Assembly: GCA_022821275.1 (NCBI GenBank)
Contig: JAJEDY010000015.1
Location: 1-46,877 of the forward strand
DNA: 46,877 nt
Origin: Candidatus Latescibacterota bacterium
GTDB lineage: Bacteria; Latescibacterota; UBA2968
Reading direction: 5' to 3'
Shown here: positions 12,461-20,917 of the stretch, piece by piece
Position numbering within the stretch: position 1 is the stretch's first letter
Layout: each line of letters begins with the position of its first letter
Translations under genes and position numbers: made by a program
The notes under the pieces: model-generated
Database searches by the model: none
The model's input: only the letters and a program-made list of their open reading frames with translations
Told to the model about the DNA's origin: nothing

Positions 12461-13454
12461 CTTGTCGCCGCCTTTTGTAATCAGCCGTGTACAATGCCCC
12501 GCGATATGTGCCCGTCACAAGAGGCTGTGGCTTCCCGGTAGAAATAAGACGCATCATCTGACTGACCCCACCCAATACCTGGGCACCGACATATTCATTA
12601 AAATCCGGTATGATTTCCACAGGTGCAAAACCCATCTCGATCAATGAGCCAATCGCCCGCGCTGTCTCATCTGGCGAACGACGGCCAAAACTCACAAAAC
12701 CCTGCTTGCCCACCTCGGGCACCAGCGCAGAGGCCCCGCGCGAAACAAAAAGCGACAAACCGGACAACGTGTAGGGTGGATCGGTAAAAAACACATCCAT
12801 TTGTCCGCGCAGATCAGACGGAATACCTTCGCGCAAATCGCGTGCAATCACAGTGATGGGCAACTCTTCGCGCTCACTGATCACACCGAGAAAATCAACG
12901 AGCCGCTCATCGCACTCTATCACCACCACCTGCCCGAGAACAATCTCCAGATGCTGCGCCAGCAACCCCACTGCCACCGACGTCAGATCATCGTCCCCCA
13001 GAACGAGCAAATTGCGTCCTTCGAGAGCATCGTGTTCGTACAAATACACGGCACGCCTTAAAACGGTTTCTGGCGTTGCATGGGACTGATCCAGTTTGAC
13101 ATCGACCCCTGGCCGCCTCTCAACAATATCTGCAAGGCGTCTGCATACATCTTTCAAAACCACAGGTATAGGGGGCACGCCCGGGCGTACAAAGCGTTTG
13201 CGACACGAAATCCCCAACACCGATTGCACAACACGCAAGCCTTCACCAGTGAGCGAAACCCCACCTTTTCGCGTCAAAACACCTATCTTTTCCAATTCAC
13301 CCCGCACAGCAGCAACCACGGGAACGGGCAAACCCACCTCCTGAGCGACATTGCGAATGGGAATCTGCTCGGCCATAAAAACCGTTCGCAGAATACGACG
13401 CACGCCCTCGGCACCTTCGGCCAGTCGCGCCCGGGTTGCCACCTCGCGCAGCAA
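12441..13454 (-). CDS. bpsA: N4-bis(aminopropyl)spermidine synthase (branched-polyamine synthase, DUF43)
   Basis: Family members add two aminopropyl groups from decarboxylated S-adenosylmethionine to spermidine, giving quaternary branched polyamines. Residues about 15-80 form a winged-helix domain. The Rossmann-like catalytic domain has the family-defining GDDDLTS (residues 153-159) and TDPPYT (about 224-229), plus ATPET and a PDFNEYVGAQVLGG segment near the C-terminus. The frame begins with TTG at 13454 and no convincing ribosome site is seen; an internal start (for example Met27) would cut into the winged helix. It lies 19 bp after the membrane protein gene and overlaps the DUF2156 gene by 20 bp. 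Confidence 0.85.
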   Translation of the reverse strand: MLREVATRARLAEGAEGVRRILRTVFMAEQIPIRNVAQEVGLPVPVVAAVRGELEKIGVLTRKGGVSLTGEGLRVVQSVLGISCRKRFVRPGVPPIPVVLKDVCRRLADIVERRPGVDVKLDQSHATPETVLRRAVYLYEHDALEGRNLLVLGDDDLTSVAVGLLAQHLEIVLGQVVVIECDERLVDFLGVISEREELPITVIARDLREGIPSDLRGQMDVFFTDPPYTLSGLSLFVSRGASALVPEVGKQGFVSFGRRSPDETARAIGSLIEMGFAPVEIIPDFNEYVGAQVLGGVSQMMRLISTGKPQPLVTGTYRGALYTADYKRRRQGDRASH

Positions 13455-13473
13455 TTCAGCGGAAAAATTTGAC

Positions 13474-14562
13474 CTAGGCCGTCTCGGAATCCGTGTTATC
13501 GCTGGCCTCCTCGCTCACAACCTCGAGATCATCATCCCGATCAAGCAAATTTTCATCGTCCTTGCGATGTCTTAAAACCACATACATCAAACTCAGTCCC
13601 GACGCGTATGTCGCCTGGACATAAGCAACCACAACCCCCGTAATTACAATAAGCATCACCCCGAGAATACCACCACCCCAGACCTCTGATCCCGCCGGTG
13701 TCCCCGGCACGGGCAAACTCGCAAACAAATCATCCCATTTCTCTGGCACAAATAAGAGATAATGCGAAGCCACGTAAAAAAGATTGGCCAGTTTAACACC
13801 CATAAACCAACCACACGCCCAGGCAACCAGACCAATCGCAGCCATGGTTAGAGCACCCAGCACCATCAAACTAACCCACACCGCAAAAATCATCCACGCC
13901 GCATACAAAACCAATCGCCAGGGCTGTGACCACGTCAGTGAAAACGACTGTATCACAACATCTAAAATATCAACCCCCTCTGTACCCACAATAGCTGGCG
14001 ACATAATCACCGCAACGACAAATACCAAACCGATAAACACGGCCAACAATGCCGCAAAAAAGATGGGAATAAAACACAGCGCAAAAACGATCTCACCTGC
14101 TACTGGGATCCAGCTAACAACCCACCCAATAACAACGCCGCCAATCACAAAAAGGGCAAACAGAGCGAGCACGGCAACGGGGCCAAACAACACAGTTTTC
14201 CAGCACCCTCTTGCAAATCGGCAGGCATCGCCAACCGAATAAAAATCATCACCCCTAAGCTGCTGAAAAGTGATCTTGCACATCATACTGGTCGTCACAA
14301 ACACCACCGACAGGGCAAACACCATACCCAAAACGTGCAACCCCGTACCGAGCAGATCAAATTCACCGAGTGTTGCGCCGGGAAATAAACCATAGCGCTG
14401 CCACAGACCCGCACTGCCCGCACGCATATGCGCGACAAGTAAAAAAACCGAATACCCCGCCCAGGCCACAATCAATCCCAACAGCCCAGCCCAAATTTTT
14501 TTTCCAGACCAACCCAATCGCACACAGCGAAAAATATCTCGAATATCAAAATGCAGATTCAT
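13474..14562 (-). CDS. Polytopic membrane protein with acidic C-terminal tail
   Basis: I do not recognise a named family. The 362 residues contain about seven hydrophobic segments: near residues 24-45, 78-98, 125-150, 155-190, 220-265 and 300-325, some of them long enough for two helices. Between segments are amphipathic loops with FARGCWKTVLFG. The last 30 residues are cytosolic-looking and highly acidic (RKDDENLLDRDDDLEVV). Architecture and composition resemble uncharacterised multi-pass proteins of the DUF975/glycerophosphoryl-diester-phosphodiesterase membrane-domain kind. It starts 8 bp after the upstream secreted protein gene, in the same operon. Confidence 0.7.
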   Translation of the reverse strand: MNLHFDIRDIFRCVRLGWSGKKIWAGLLGLIVAWAGYSVFLLVAHMRAGSAGLWQRYGLFPGATLGEFDLLGTGLHVLGMVFALSVVFVTTSMMCKITFQQLRGDDFYSVGDACRFARGCWKTVLFGPVAVLALFALFVIGGVVIGWVVSWIPVAGEIVFALCFIPIFFAALLAVFIGLVFVVAVIMSPAIVGTEGVDILDVVIQSFSLTWSQPWRLVLYAAWMIFAVWVSLMVLGALTMAAIGLVAWACGWFMGVKLANLFYVASHYLLFVPEKWDDLFASLPVPGTPAGSEVWGGGILGVMLIVITGVVVAYVQATYASGLSLMYVVLRHRKDDENLLDRDDDLEVVSEEASDNTDSETA

Positions 14563-14570
14563 ATTACCCC

Positions 14571-15137
14571 TTACTGCTCAGATGGTTCTTCCCGCTCATT
14601 CACATTGAGCACCTCTCGAACCGCAGTCAAAAAATCGTCCAATGCCATGTGCGATTCTTGCGCTTGCGCGGGCTTGCTGCGCACACCCGGAGGCAAAGGC
14701 ACATGTCTGAGCCTGACCTGACGATTCTCACCTTCGCCCACCTGTACTGTATAACACCCCTGTCCCAATCCCATCGGCCATGGAGACCCATGATTGTCGC
14801 GCTTCGAAAGAAACAGCACGGTTTCTTGTCCCACCACAAACTGCGGCATACCTGGCACATACATCTGTTGCCCTTCCCATTTGCCGCCAGGCAAAGTCAG
14901 CACCATTTCCGAATTGGCCTGCCCTTTGACCACCGCCATCACTCTAAACCGCGTTTGGGTAAAAATACCCTCCCGATCGGCAAAAACTGCATTATCGCGC
15001 GCGAGACATTTAACGTGTACAATAGTCTGCGCGGTCTCGCACATCTCTTCAAAGACAAACGTCTTCACAGTTGTCGCCCAGGCAGGTGTCCACCCCATAG
15101 CCATCAGCATCAAACCTGCAAACAATCGTTTATACAT
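14571..15137 (-). CDS. Secreted protein of unknown function
   Basis: The ATG at 15137 is preceded by an excellent ribosome site, AGGAGGTGGGAGA; the longer frame to 15179 uses TTG and is unlikely. MYKRLFAGLMLMAMGWTPAWA is a signal peptide. The mature part of about 167 residues has a strand-rich first half (FRVMAVVKG...EMVLTLPGG...VLFLSKRD) and resembles secreted proteins with a 'V.G.....LP.G' beta-domain, but I assign no family. It is the first gene of the five-gene polyamine-synthase operon. Confidence 0.72.
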   Translation of the reverse strand: MYKRLFAGLMLMAMGWTPAWATTVKTFVFEEMCETAQTIVHVKCLARDNAVFADREGIFTQTRFRVMAVVKGQANSEMVLTLPGGKWEGQQMYVPGMPQFVVGQETVLFLSKRDNHGSPWPMGLGQGCYTVQVGEGENRQVRLRHVPLPPGVRSKPAQAQESHMALDDFLTAVREVLNVNEREEPSEQ

Positions 15138-15241
15138 TCTCCCACCTCCTGAAAAAACAGCAACCAGTAAACATCTCAAATATCATCTTCTTATACATCT
15201 CAACGGACAAACAGTTGCAGGATGAACTGCGGAGCGGTGTA

Positions 15242-15267
15242 AAACTGGCCGTCTCTCAGGCCAGTTT
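15242..15267 (-). terminator. Hairpin downstream of the CCA-adding enzyme gene
   Basis: AAACTGGCC (15242-15250) pairs perfectly with GGCCAGTTT (15259-15267) around an 8-base loop. On the minus strand only four T residues follow, so it may be a weak terminator or simply a palindromic element between the two minus-strand operons. Confidence 0.4.
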
Positions 15268-15317
15268 ATCAACGAATCTACGAACCCCACCCATCCTCAC
15301 AAAATCAGTGTGTATTG

Positions 15318-15349
15318 CTATTCGTCCATTCGTCTATTCGTCTATTCGT
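15318..15349. repeat. Four tandem 8-bp repeats across a stop codon
   Basis: Four units of CTATTCGT (one reads CCATTCGT) run through the 3' end of the CCA-adding enzyme gene. Its stop codon (15334-15336) lies in the third unit. A change in unit number would shift the frame and alter the C-terminus. Confidence 0.85.
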
Positions 15350-16659
15350 TCAAACACCTGCGCTGCCAATCTCAACGCCTCATCGCGGTGCGTCACGCGC
15401 CCTTCTAACTGGGCATCTTCAACAGCCCGCAACACCTTCTTAAACGCGGGACCGGGTTTGTGTCCCATCGCAATCAAATCGCGACCATTAATCAGCGGAT
15501 CGGGACGAATCTGTTCTGGCTCCAGCGTCTCGAGCGCAGCCTTGCAAAACGCATAATTGTCCAATGCGCCATGGCTCGACAAACAATCAATTCGGTGCAA
15601 TTCCAGATGATCTTCAAACCGATCCGTACGCAAAAAGCGCTTCAACTTGCTCGGACGCATCTCCTGTACATGCATAAATTTGTGGTGATCTGCCACCAAT
15701 GCCGCAATATGCTTTGTCTGTCCCGAAGAAAAACGCAGCCTTTTGCAAATCTCCTCGGCCATCTCGCGCCCGACTTTTGTGTGATTGTGAAACCGAATGC
15801 GGTCCCGCACCTCATAAGTAGGGGGTTTGCCCACATCGTGCAACAAAATACCCATCGCCAATTCCACGGAGGGATTCCGCATCAAACCCAGCATAATCAG
15901 CGTATGGGTCAACACATCGCCTTCGGGATGGAACTGCGGCGGTTGAGGCACGCCATCCATAGCCACAACCTCGGGCATAAAAACCGCCATCAATCCCAGA
16001 TCAATCAGCCAGCGCACCCCCAAAGGCGCGCCCCCCTCGGTCAAAATTTTGACAACTTCATCGCGAATACGCTCAAAACTTATGGACGCGATACTCGCGC
16101 TCAGTGTTCCAATAGCCTCTCGCGTATTCTCCTCAATGGGCCAGTGATACCGACACGCAAAGCGAATCGCGCGCAACATACGCAATCGATCTTCACAAAA
16201 TCGGGCACGCGGATCGCCAATCGTACAGATCACCTCTTTTTTTAAATCAGCCTGTCCCCCCACATAGTCGAACACAACATCGGCCACTGGATCGTAAAAC
16301 ATCCCATTAATGGTAAAATCGCGCCTCTTCGCGTCCTCTTTCTCATCCACAAACACCACACCATCGGGATGCCGACCATCGGAATACCCCAGATCGCGGC
16401 GAAAACGCGCCACCTCATAATGATAATCACCCAGCCGCACAATCACCACCCCAAAATGTGCCCCAACCACCTGTGCATGAGGAAAAATGCCGATCACCTG
16501 TTGGAGATCGGCATTTGTAGCAATATCGTAATCGCGGGGCACCTGCCCCATCAACATGTCTCGCACGCATCCACCGGCCCACAAAGCGCGAAAACCCCGC
16601 GCCTGCAAACGACGCACAATTTCCAAAGCACCCGTGCGTGCATCCTGGTCATTCGTCAC
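15334..16659 (-). CDS. CCA tRNA nucleotidyltransferase / poly(A) polymerase family with HD domain
   Basis: It is predicted to add or repair the 3' CCA end of tRNAs using CTP and ATP. The head domain begins with GGCVRDMLMG and contains the metal-binding DYDIATNA (Asp-x-Asp) and the RRDFTINGMFYDP motif. It is followed by the neck (RMLRAIRFACRY) and an HD phosphohydrolase domain with LLHDVGKP at about residues 265-275. Bacterial enzymes with an HD domain often have additional phosphatase activity. The start is GTG at 16659 with AGAGGTG upstream. It lies 20 bp after murA. The C-terminus runs into an 8-bp tandem repeat. Confidence 0.9.
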   Translation of the reverse strand: MTNDQDARTGALEIVRRLQARGFRALWAGGCVRDMLMGQVPRDYDIATNADLQQVIGIFPHAQVVGAHFGVVIVRLGDYHYEVARFRRDLGYSDGRHPDGVVFVDEKEDAKRRDFTINGMFYDPVADVVFDYVGGQADLKKEVICTIGDPRARFCEDRLRMLRAIRFACRYHWPIEENTREAIGTLSASIASISFERIRDEVVKILTEGGAPLGVRWLIDLGLMAVFMPEVVAMDGVPQPPQFHPEGDVLTHTLIMLGLMRNPSVELAMGILLHDVGKPPTYEVRDRIRFHNHTKVGREMAEEICKRLRFSSGQTKHIAALVADHHKFMHVQEMRPSKLKRFLRTDRFEDHLELHRIDCLSSHGALDNYAFCKAALETLEPEQIRPDPLINGRDLIAMGHKPGPAFKKVLRAVEDAQLEGRVTHRDEALRLAAQVFERIDE

Positions 16660-16679
16660 ATCAAATCACCTCTTTGCCA

Positions 16680-17969
16680 TTACTCTTCCATCGTCACGCG
16701 CTGAATACGCGCGCCCAAACTGCGCAAGCGCGTATCGATTTGTTCGTACCCGCGGTCAATCTGTTCGATATTTCTAATCACGCTTTGACCCTCGGCACAC
16801 AAAGCCGCAATAATCAGCGCCATACCCGCCCGAATATCGGGACTCGTCAAATGTTCGCCATAAAGTTTTGACGGCCCCACCACCACCGCGCGATGAGGAT
16901 CACAAATCACAATCTTCGCACCCATATCTATGAGACGGTCCAACCAGTACATGCGCTGTTCAAACATCTTCTCAAAAAACAGCACCGTACCCCGCGCCTG
17001 TGTCGCTAATACAATGGCGATACTCATCAAATCGGGAGGAAAACCCGGCCACGGATCATTGTCAATGCGCGGAATCGCATCGCCCACATCCGGCATAATT
17101 TCCAGCTTTTGAAAGGACGGCACCACAATATCCTGTCCATCGACCTCAACTTCCAGCCCCAACCGCCGAAACACCATCAAACTCTTGCGCATATTTTTGG
17201 GCGCAGCATTGACAATGCGAATCTCGCTATTGGTCGCTCCCGCCAACCCGATAAAACTGCCGACCTCCATATAATCTGGACCAATTGTATGCGTTGTTCC
17301 ACGTAGTCCCGGCACACCTTCAATAACCAGTTCGTTGGTCCCTATGCCCGAAATTTGAGCACCCATCCTGTTCAGCATCAAACACAATTCCTGCACATGA
17401 GGCTCTGAAGCCACATTGCACAAAATAGTCGTCCCCCGCGCAAGAACCGCTGCCATCACAGCATTTTCTGTACCGGTTACACTGCGCTCATCCAAAAAAA
17501 TATCCGCCCCCACAAGACCTCTGGGCGCCTTAAAATCGTAAATGTGATTGGTGTGGAACCGCACGCCGAGTTCTTCCAGCGCAATCAAGTGCGTATCGAC
17601 CCGCCGCCGACCAATGCGATCGCCCCCAGGTCGCGGAATAGTTGCCTTCCCAAATCGCCCCAACAAAGGACCGGCAAACATAAAACTACCGCGCACTTTT
17701 CGGCACAAATCGGCTCGCAATACAGATTTGTGAACACCCCGTGTACAAATAGTCAGTTCGTGATCATCCGAGTCGCGAACCTCTGCTCCCAGATCGCGCA
17801 AAATTTCGACAATAACGTCAATATCGCCAATATCAGGCACATTTTTTATCACCACGGGTTCTTCTGTCAACAAAGTCGCCGCCAAAAGAGGTTGCGCCGC
17901 ATTCTTATTGCCAGCGGGAACAACAGTTCCAGATAAAGGATGCCCGCCCTCGATAACAAATTGTTCCAT
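16680..17969 (-). CDS. murA: UDP-N-acetylglucosamine 1-carboxyvinyltransferase (Asp-type)
   Basis: It catalyses the first committed step of peptidoglycan synthesis, transferring enolpyruvate from PEP to UDP-GlcNAc. Visible family features: AGNKNAA with Lys22 and Asn23, the [13 protein letters not shown] block, the substrate loop [16 protein letters not shown], and FPPDLMS with the catalytic Asp. In the loop, the Cys of E. coli MurA (Cys115, which fosfomycin alkylates) is replaced by Asp at residue 117. Such Asp-type enzymes are active and insensitive to fosfomycin in other bacteria. The ATG at 17969 has GGAG 9 bases upstream; the frame extends to a TTG at 17984, which is less likely. Confidence 0.95.
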   Translation of the reverse strand: MEQFVIEGGHPLSGTVVPAGNKNAAQPLLAATLLTEEPVVIKNVPDIGDIDVIVEILRDLGAEVRDSDDHELTICTRGVHKSVLRADLCRKVRGSFMFAGPLLGRFGKATIPRPGGDRIGRRRVDTHLIALEELGVRFHTNHIYDFKAPRGLVGADIFLDERSVTGTENAVMAAVLARGTTILCNVASEPHVQELCLMLNRMGAQISGIGTNELVIEGVPGLRGTTHTIGPDYMEVGSFIGLAGATNSEIRIVNAAPKNMRKSLMVFRRLGLEVEVDGQDIVVPSFQKLEIMPDVGDAIPRIDNDPWPGFPPDLMSIAIVLATQARGTVLFFEKMFEQRMYWLDRLIDMGAKIVICDPHRAVVVGPSKLYGEHLTSPDIRAGMALIIAALCAEGQSVIRNIEQIDRGYEQIDTRLRSLGARIQRVTMEE

Positions 17970-18083
17970 AAAAAACATCTCCAATCAATCAAACGGAGGA
18001 GAAAAAATAAGTGGCTTCGCGGTCATGCTAATCATAAACCAGATATGCAAATATTTCAAGACTAAAAAGGTAGAATCAGCCCC

Positions 18084-19139
18084 TCACTTCACACTTCTCT
18101 CCATCTCCCAATACAACTGCCCACACCCGGCCGCAATATCATCTCCCTTGCTATAGCGAACAGTTGCTGTCAACTTTGCCCGAGACAAAATATCGACAAA
18201 CCGATCAATTGCTCTCTGCGGAGGGCACTCATAATGTGCATCGTCAATGGGATTCCAGGGAATCACATTAACCTTACATGGAATATCGCATAAAAGGTCA
18301 ATCAACCTGTATGCATCTTCGGCTGTATCATTAAACCCGTGCAACAACACGTATTCAAATGTCACCCGCCGTCTAACCTGATCGTAATAGGCGCGTACTG
18401 CAGACAGGAGTTCTGCAATGGGCCACTTGCGATTAATCGGCATAATCTCTGACCGCTGCTCATCGGTCGTCGCATTGAGCGATACAGCCAATCCTATTTT
18501 GAGTTTTTCTCGCGCCAGTTTTGCAATACCCGGCACATGACCAACTGTTGACAACGTAATACGACGTATGCCCACAGCCGCCCCATAATCCAGATTAACC
18601 AGCCGAATAGCCCGAATCACCTGATCGAAATTCAGCAGTGGTTCTCCCATCCCCATCATCACCACATGCGTCAACTCATCGCCCTCCGCACGCAAAAATC
18701 GCTGTGCATACAACACCTGCTCAACGATCTCTGCTGCCGTCAAATTGCGGATTAACCCCATGCGCGCGGTCGCGCAGAACTGGCAATCGAGTGGACACCC
18801 CACTTGCGATGACACACACAGCGTTCGACGTTTGCCATCCCACATCAAAACACTTTCGACAAGCCGCTTATCGGGCAACTCAAACAAGAACTTTACCGTA
18901 TCTGTTGACGAAGACCTCAATTCACCAACGCAATTTAATCTCAAAAGCGTAAATTGCTCATCGAACCGCACCCGCATGGTCTTAGACAAATTCGTCATCG
19001 ACTCAAAATCCGTGACACCTTTATTGTAAAGCCAGTCAATCAACTGCCGGGTTCTGTACCGCTCCAGGCCCATATCGGACACATGCTGCGCCAATTCTTC
19101 GGGAAACAAACCTTTGAGTTCTATTTTTTTATCATTCAT
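18084..19139 (-). CDS. rlmN: Dual-specificity 23S rRNA/tRNA adenine C2-methyltransferase RlmN
   Basis: This radical-SAM enzyme methylates A2503 of 23S rRNA and A37 of certain tRNAs. The radical SAM cluster is CPLDCQFC (CxxxCxxC). The SAM-binding GMGEPLLNFD segment and the second catalytic Cys in GCGQLYWE near the C-terminus are present. The first catalytic Cys would be the one in CQFC's neighbourhood by family alignment. It has 351 residues, with AGG eight bases before the ATG. It sits between murA and the divergent M23 gene. Confidence 0.95.
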   Translation of the reverse strand: MNDKKIELKGLFPEELAQHVSDMGLERYRTRQLIDWLYNKGVTDFESMTNLSKTMRVRFDEQFTLLRLNCVGELRSSSTDTVKFLFELPDKRLVESVLMWDGKRRTLCVSSQVGCPLDCQFCATARMGLIRNLTAAEIVEQVLYAQRFLRAEGDELTHVVMMGMGEPLLNFDQVIRAIRLVNLDYGAAVGIRRITLSTVGHVPGIAKLAREKLKIGLAVSLNATTDEQRSEIMPINRKWPIAELLSAVRAYYDQVRRRVTFEYVLLHGFNDTAEDAYRLIDLLCDIPCKVNVIPWNPIDDAHYECPPQRAIDRFVDILSRAKLTATVRYSKGDDIAAGCGQLYWEMERSVK

Positions 19140-19154
19140 TGTATAACCTGAATT

Positions 19155-19234
19155 AGCAGCCAGCTAAAAACTTTCTGGATCGCGGCTCGGCCCTGTCCCT
19201 GCATGCTTTAAGCAGGGAATCATGCCGCGATGAC
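19155..19234. repeat. Composite intergenic repeat, second copy
   Basis: It starts with agcagccagctaaaaact, identical to 943-960. It continues with ctggatcgcggct (from 19175) and ends with catgccgcgatgac at 19234. A nested hairpin (CCCTG...CAGGG) lies between the arms. A pyrimidine-rich stretch of about 45 bases with ttcac/cttctc units follows, as it does after the copy near 1000. Confidence 0.7.
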
Positions 19235-19349
19235 GGTTGCTATCCTTTCCCTCTTCCCTCTTCCCACTTCACCCTTCTCACTTCACATTTCAATTTACCC
19301 AGCTATGCTGATCGCGTCAAGGTCACAGCGAGCGAATTACAACATATAG

Positions 19350-19411
19350 CAGACACAATTTTACGACCCCTATATAATGCGGTTGACGTACATAGCGAGA
19401 TGGTTTATTGT
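19350..19411 (+). promoter_or_regulatory. Two candidate promoters of the M23 endopeptidase gene
   Basis: One candidate has CAGACA at 19350-19355, 17 bp, and TATAAT at 19373-19378. A second, partly overlapping, has TTGACG at 19383-19388, 17 bp, and TATTGT at 19406-19411. Either would place the transcript start between about 19385 and 19420, upstream of the preferred ATG at 19467. Both would exclude the in-frame ATG at 19377 as the usual start. Confidence 0.4.
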
Positions 19412-19466
19412 TGTGGCGCACATTTTAGTCAGCAACACGAGAACGTTTACGAGGGTCCCTCCCCAC

Positions 19467-20849
19467 ATGCCAGTTCGCGCTTATAAAGGTCAGCCCAAAT
19501 CCCCCAAGTCACGCAAACGATGGGTCTTCTTCTGCTTACTGATATCCGTCAGTATGCTCTTCGGCCTTGGCAAAGAACCGGCAAAAGATGAACCCATCGC
19601 AAAAATGACTAAAGAAAGCTCCGCAGAACCCGTTTCCGTTGAAGCAGATCTCATTCTCCCACTTACCCCTCCTCCAGAATCCAAATCCACCAGAATTATG
19701 GGATATATCGCCAATAATGAAAATCTCACCGAAGCCTTCATGAGCGAAGATATCTCACGCGCCGATGCTCTCGAGCTTATCGATGTGCTACACAGAGATA
19801 TTAAACGCTCCTCATTCAATCCCAATATCGTTCGGCGCGGAGATCGCTATGAACTGGAACTCGACAGCCATTCAACCATTCAGTCCCTCAAATACACCAG
19901 GCAGAACGACCGTGAAACGCAATTTATTGTCGAACGTATAGATGGCCAACTCAAAGCCAGGCAAGAAAACCAGCCCTTGAAGCGAGAGGCCATCATCGTA
20001 TCTGGCCGCATAAAAGACAACATCTGGAACGCGCTTCGTGAAACCGGTGAAAATCCAGCCCTCCTGTGCGACAAACTCGAATACGTATTTGAATACTATA
20101 TCGACTTTTACAACGACTGCAGAACAGGCGACCAGTTTACGCTCGTCGTTGAAAAACTCTACGGCAAATCCGGTGCCTTTGTCCGTTATGGCGATATTCT
20201 CACAGCCCAATACGAAGGCGATAAAGAATCTTTTCAGGCATTTCTCTACACCGACTCCAAAGGAAACCGAAATTACTACGACGCTAAAGGCCACTCCCTC
20301 CAGGCACTTTTCTTACGCAAACCCCTGAACTTTACCCGCATCAGTTCCCCATTTACCACCCGTAGATTTCATCCCATACTAAAAAAATACACGCGCCATC
20401 ACGGCGTGGATTACGCCGCGCCATACGGCACAAAAGTCTGGGCCATTGCCAACGGCAAGGTTTCTTTTGTCGGACGCAAAGGACCCCTCGGCAACTATAT
20501 CGAAATCGAACACAACAACGGCTATAAAACCGGCTATGGCCATCTGAAGGGATTTGTGCGGGGGCTGAGAAAGGGACAGCGCGTCAACCAAAAACAAACC
20601 ATCGGTTATGTAGGTTCAACCGGACGCTCCACAGGCCCACACTTGCACTTCAACTTTTACGCCACAGTAAATGGGAAATACAAACTGATCAACCCAACGC
20701 GGAAAATCAATCGTCCCGCAGGTCAATCCATCCCCGAAAAATACATGGCGTATTTTCACCAGCAGCGCGACCAGTATCTCGCGCTTTTAGATCGCAAAAA
20801 CGGTTCGATTGTCACAACCGCATTGCCGACAGGGGTAGTAGCAGAGTAG
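19467..20849 (+). CDS. M23 family zinc metallopeptidase (MepM-like murein endopeptidase)
   Basis: It is predicted to cut peptide cross-links in peptidoglycan in the periplasm. From the ATG at 19467 the protein has 460 residues. A short basic N-terminus is followed by one membrane anchor (RKRWVFFCLLISVSMLFGLG). Next comes a region of about 230 residues with a LysM/OapA-like pattern (LIDVLHRDIKRSSFNPNIV, RRGDRYELELD). The C-terminal lysostaphin-type domain has HHGVDYAA (HxxxD), GYGHLK and GPHLHFNF (HxH), giving the complete zinc site. GAGGG lies 11 bases before this ATG. A strong terminator follows the gene. Confidence 0.9.
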   Translation: MPVRAYKGQPKSPKSRKRWVFFCLLISVSMLFGLGKEPAKDEPIAKMTKESSAEPVSVEADLILPLTPPPESKSTRIMGYIANNENLTEAFMSEDISRADALELIDVLHRDIKRSSFNPNIVRRGDRYELELDSHSTIQSLKYTRQNDRETQFIVERIDGQLKARQENQPLKREAIIVSGRIKDNIWNALRETGENPALLCDKLEYVFEYYIDFYNDCRTGDQFTLVVEKLYGKSGAFVRYGDILTAQYEGDKESFQAFLYTDSKGNRNYYDAKGHSLQALFLRKPLNFTRISSPFTTRRFHPILKKYTRHHGVDYAAPYGTKVWAIANGKVSFVGRKGPLGNYIEIEHNNGYKTGYGHLKGFVRGLRKGQRVNQKQTIGYVGSTGRSTGPHLHFNFYATVNGKYKLINPTRKINRPAGQSIPEKYMAYFHQQRDQYLALLDRKNGSIVTTALPTGVVAE

Positions 20850-20878
20850 AAACTTTTCTCGCCTCCCCGGATAAACAA

Positions 20879-20906
20879 ACCGTGAGCATTTCACGGTCTT
20901 TTTTTT
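20879..20906 (+). terminator. Rho-independent terminator after the M23 gene
   Basis: ACCGTGA (20879-20885) and TCACGGT (20891-20897) form a perfect 7-bp stem with a 5-base loop, followed by C and eight T residues. It ends 11 bases before the larC start codon and separates the two genes. Confidence 0.85.
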
Positions 20907-20917
20907 AGGGTTATCTC

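Noticed and set aside
15318-15349. CRISPR-like repeat array
   Set aside because: Units are 8 bp and directly tandem without spacers, and there is no cas gene. No CRISPR array is seen elsewhere in the window.
19377-19466. Longer start of the M23 gene at 19377
   Set aside because: That ATG sits inside the TATAAT box of a candidate promoter and has no ribosome site. The ATG at 19467 gives a normal N-terminus with a single membrane anchor.
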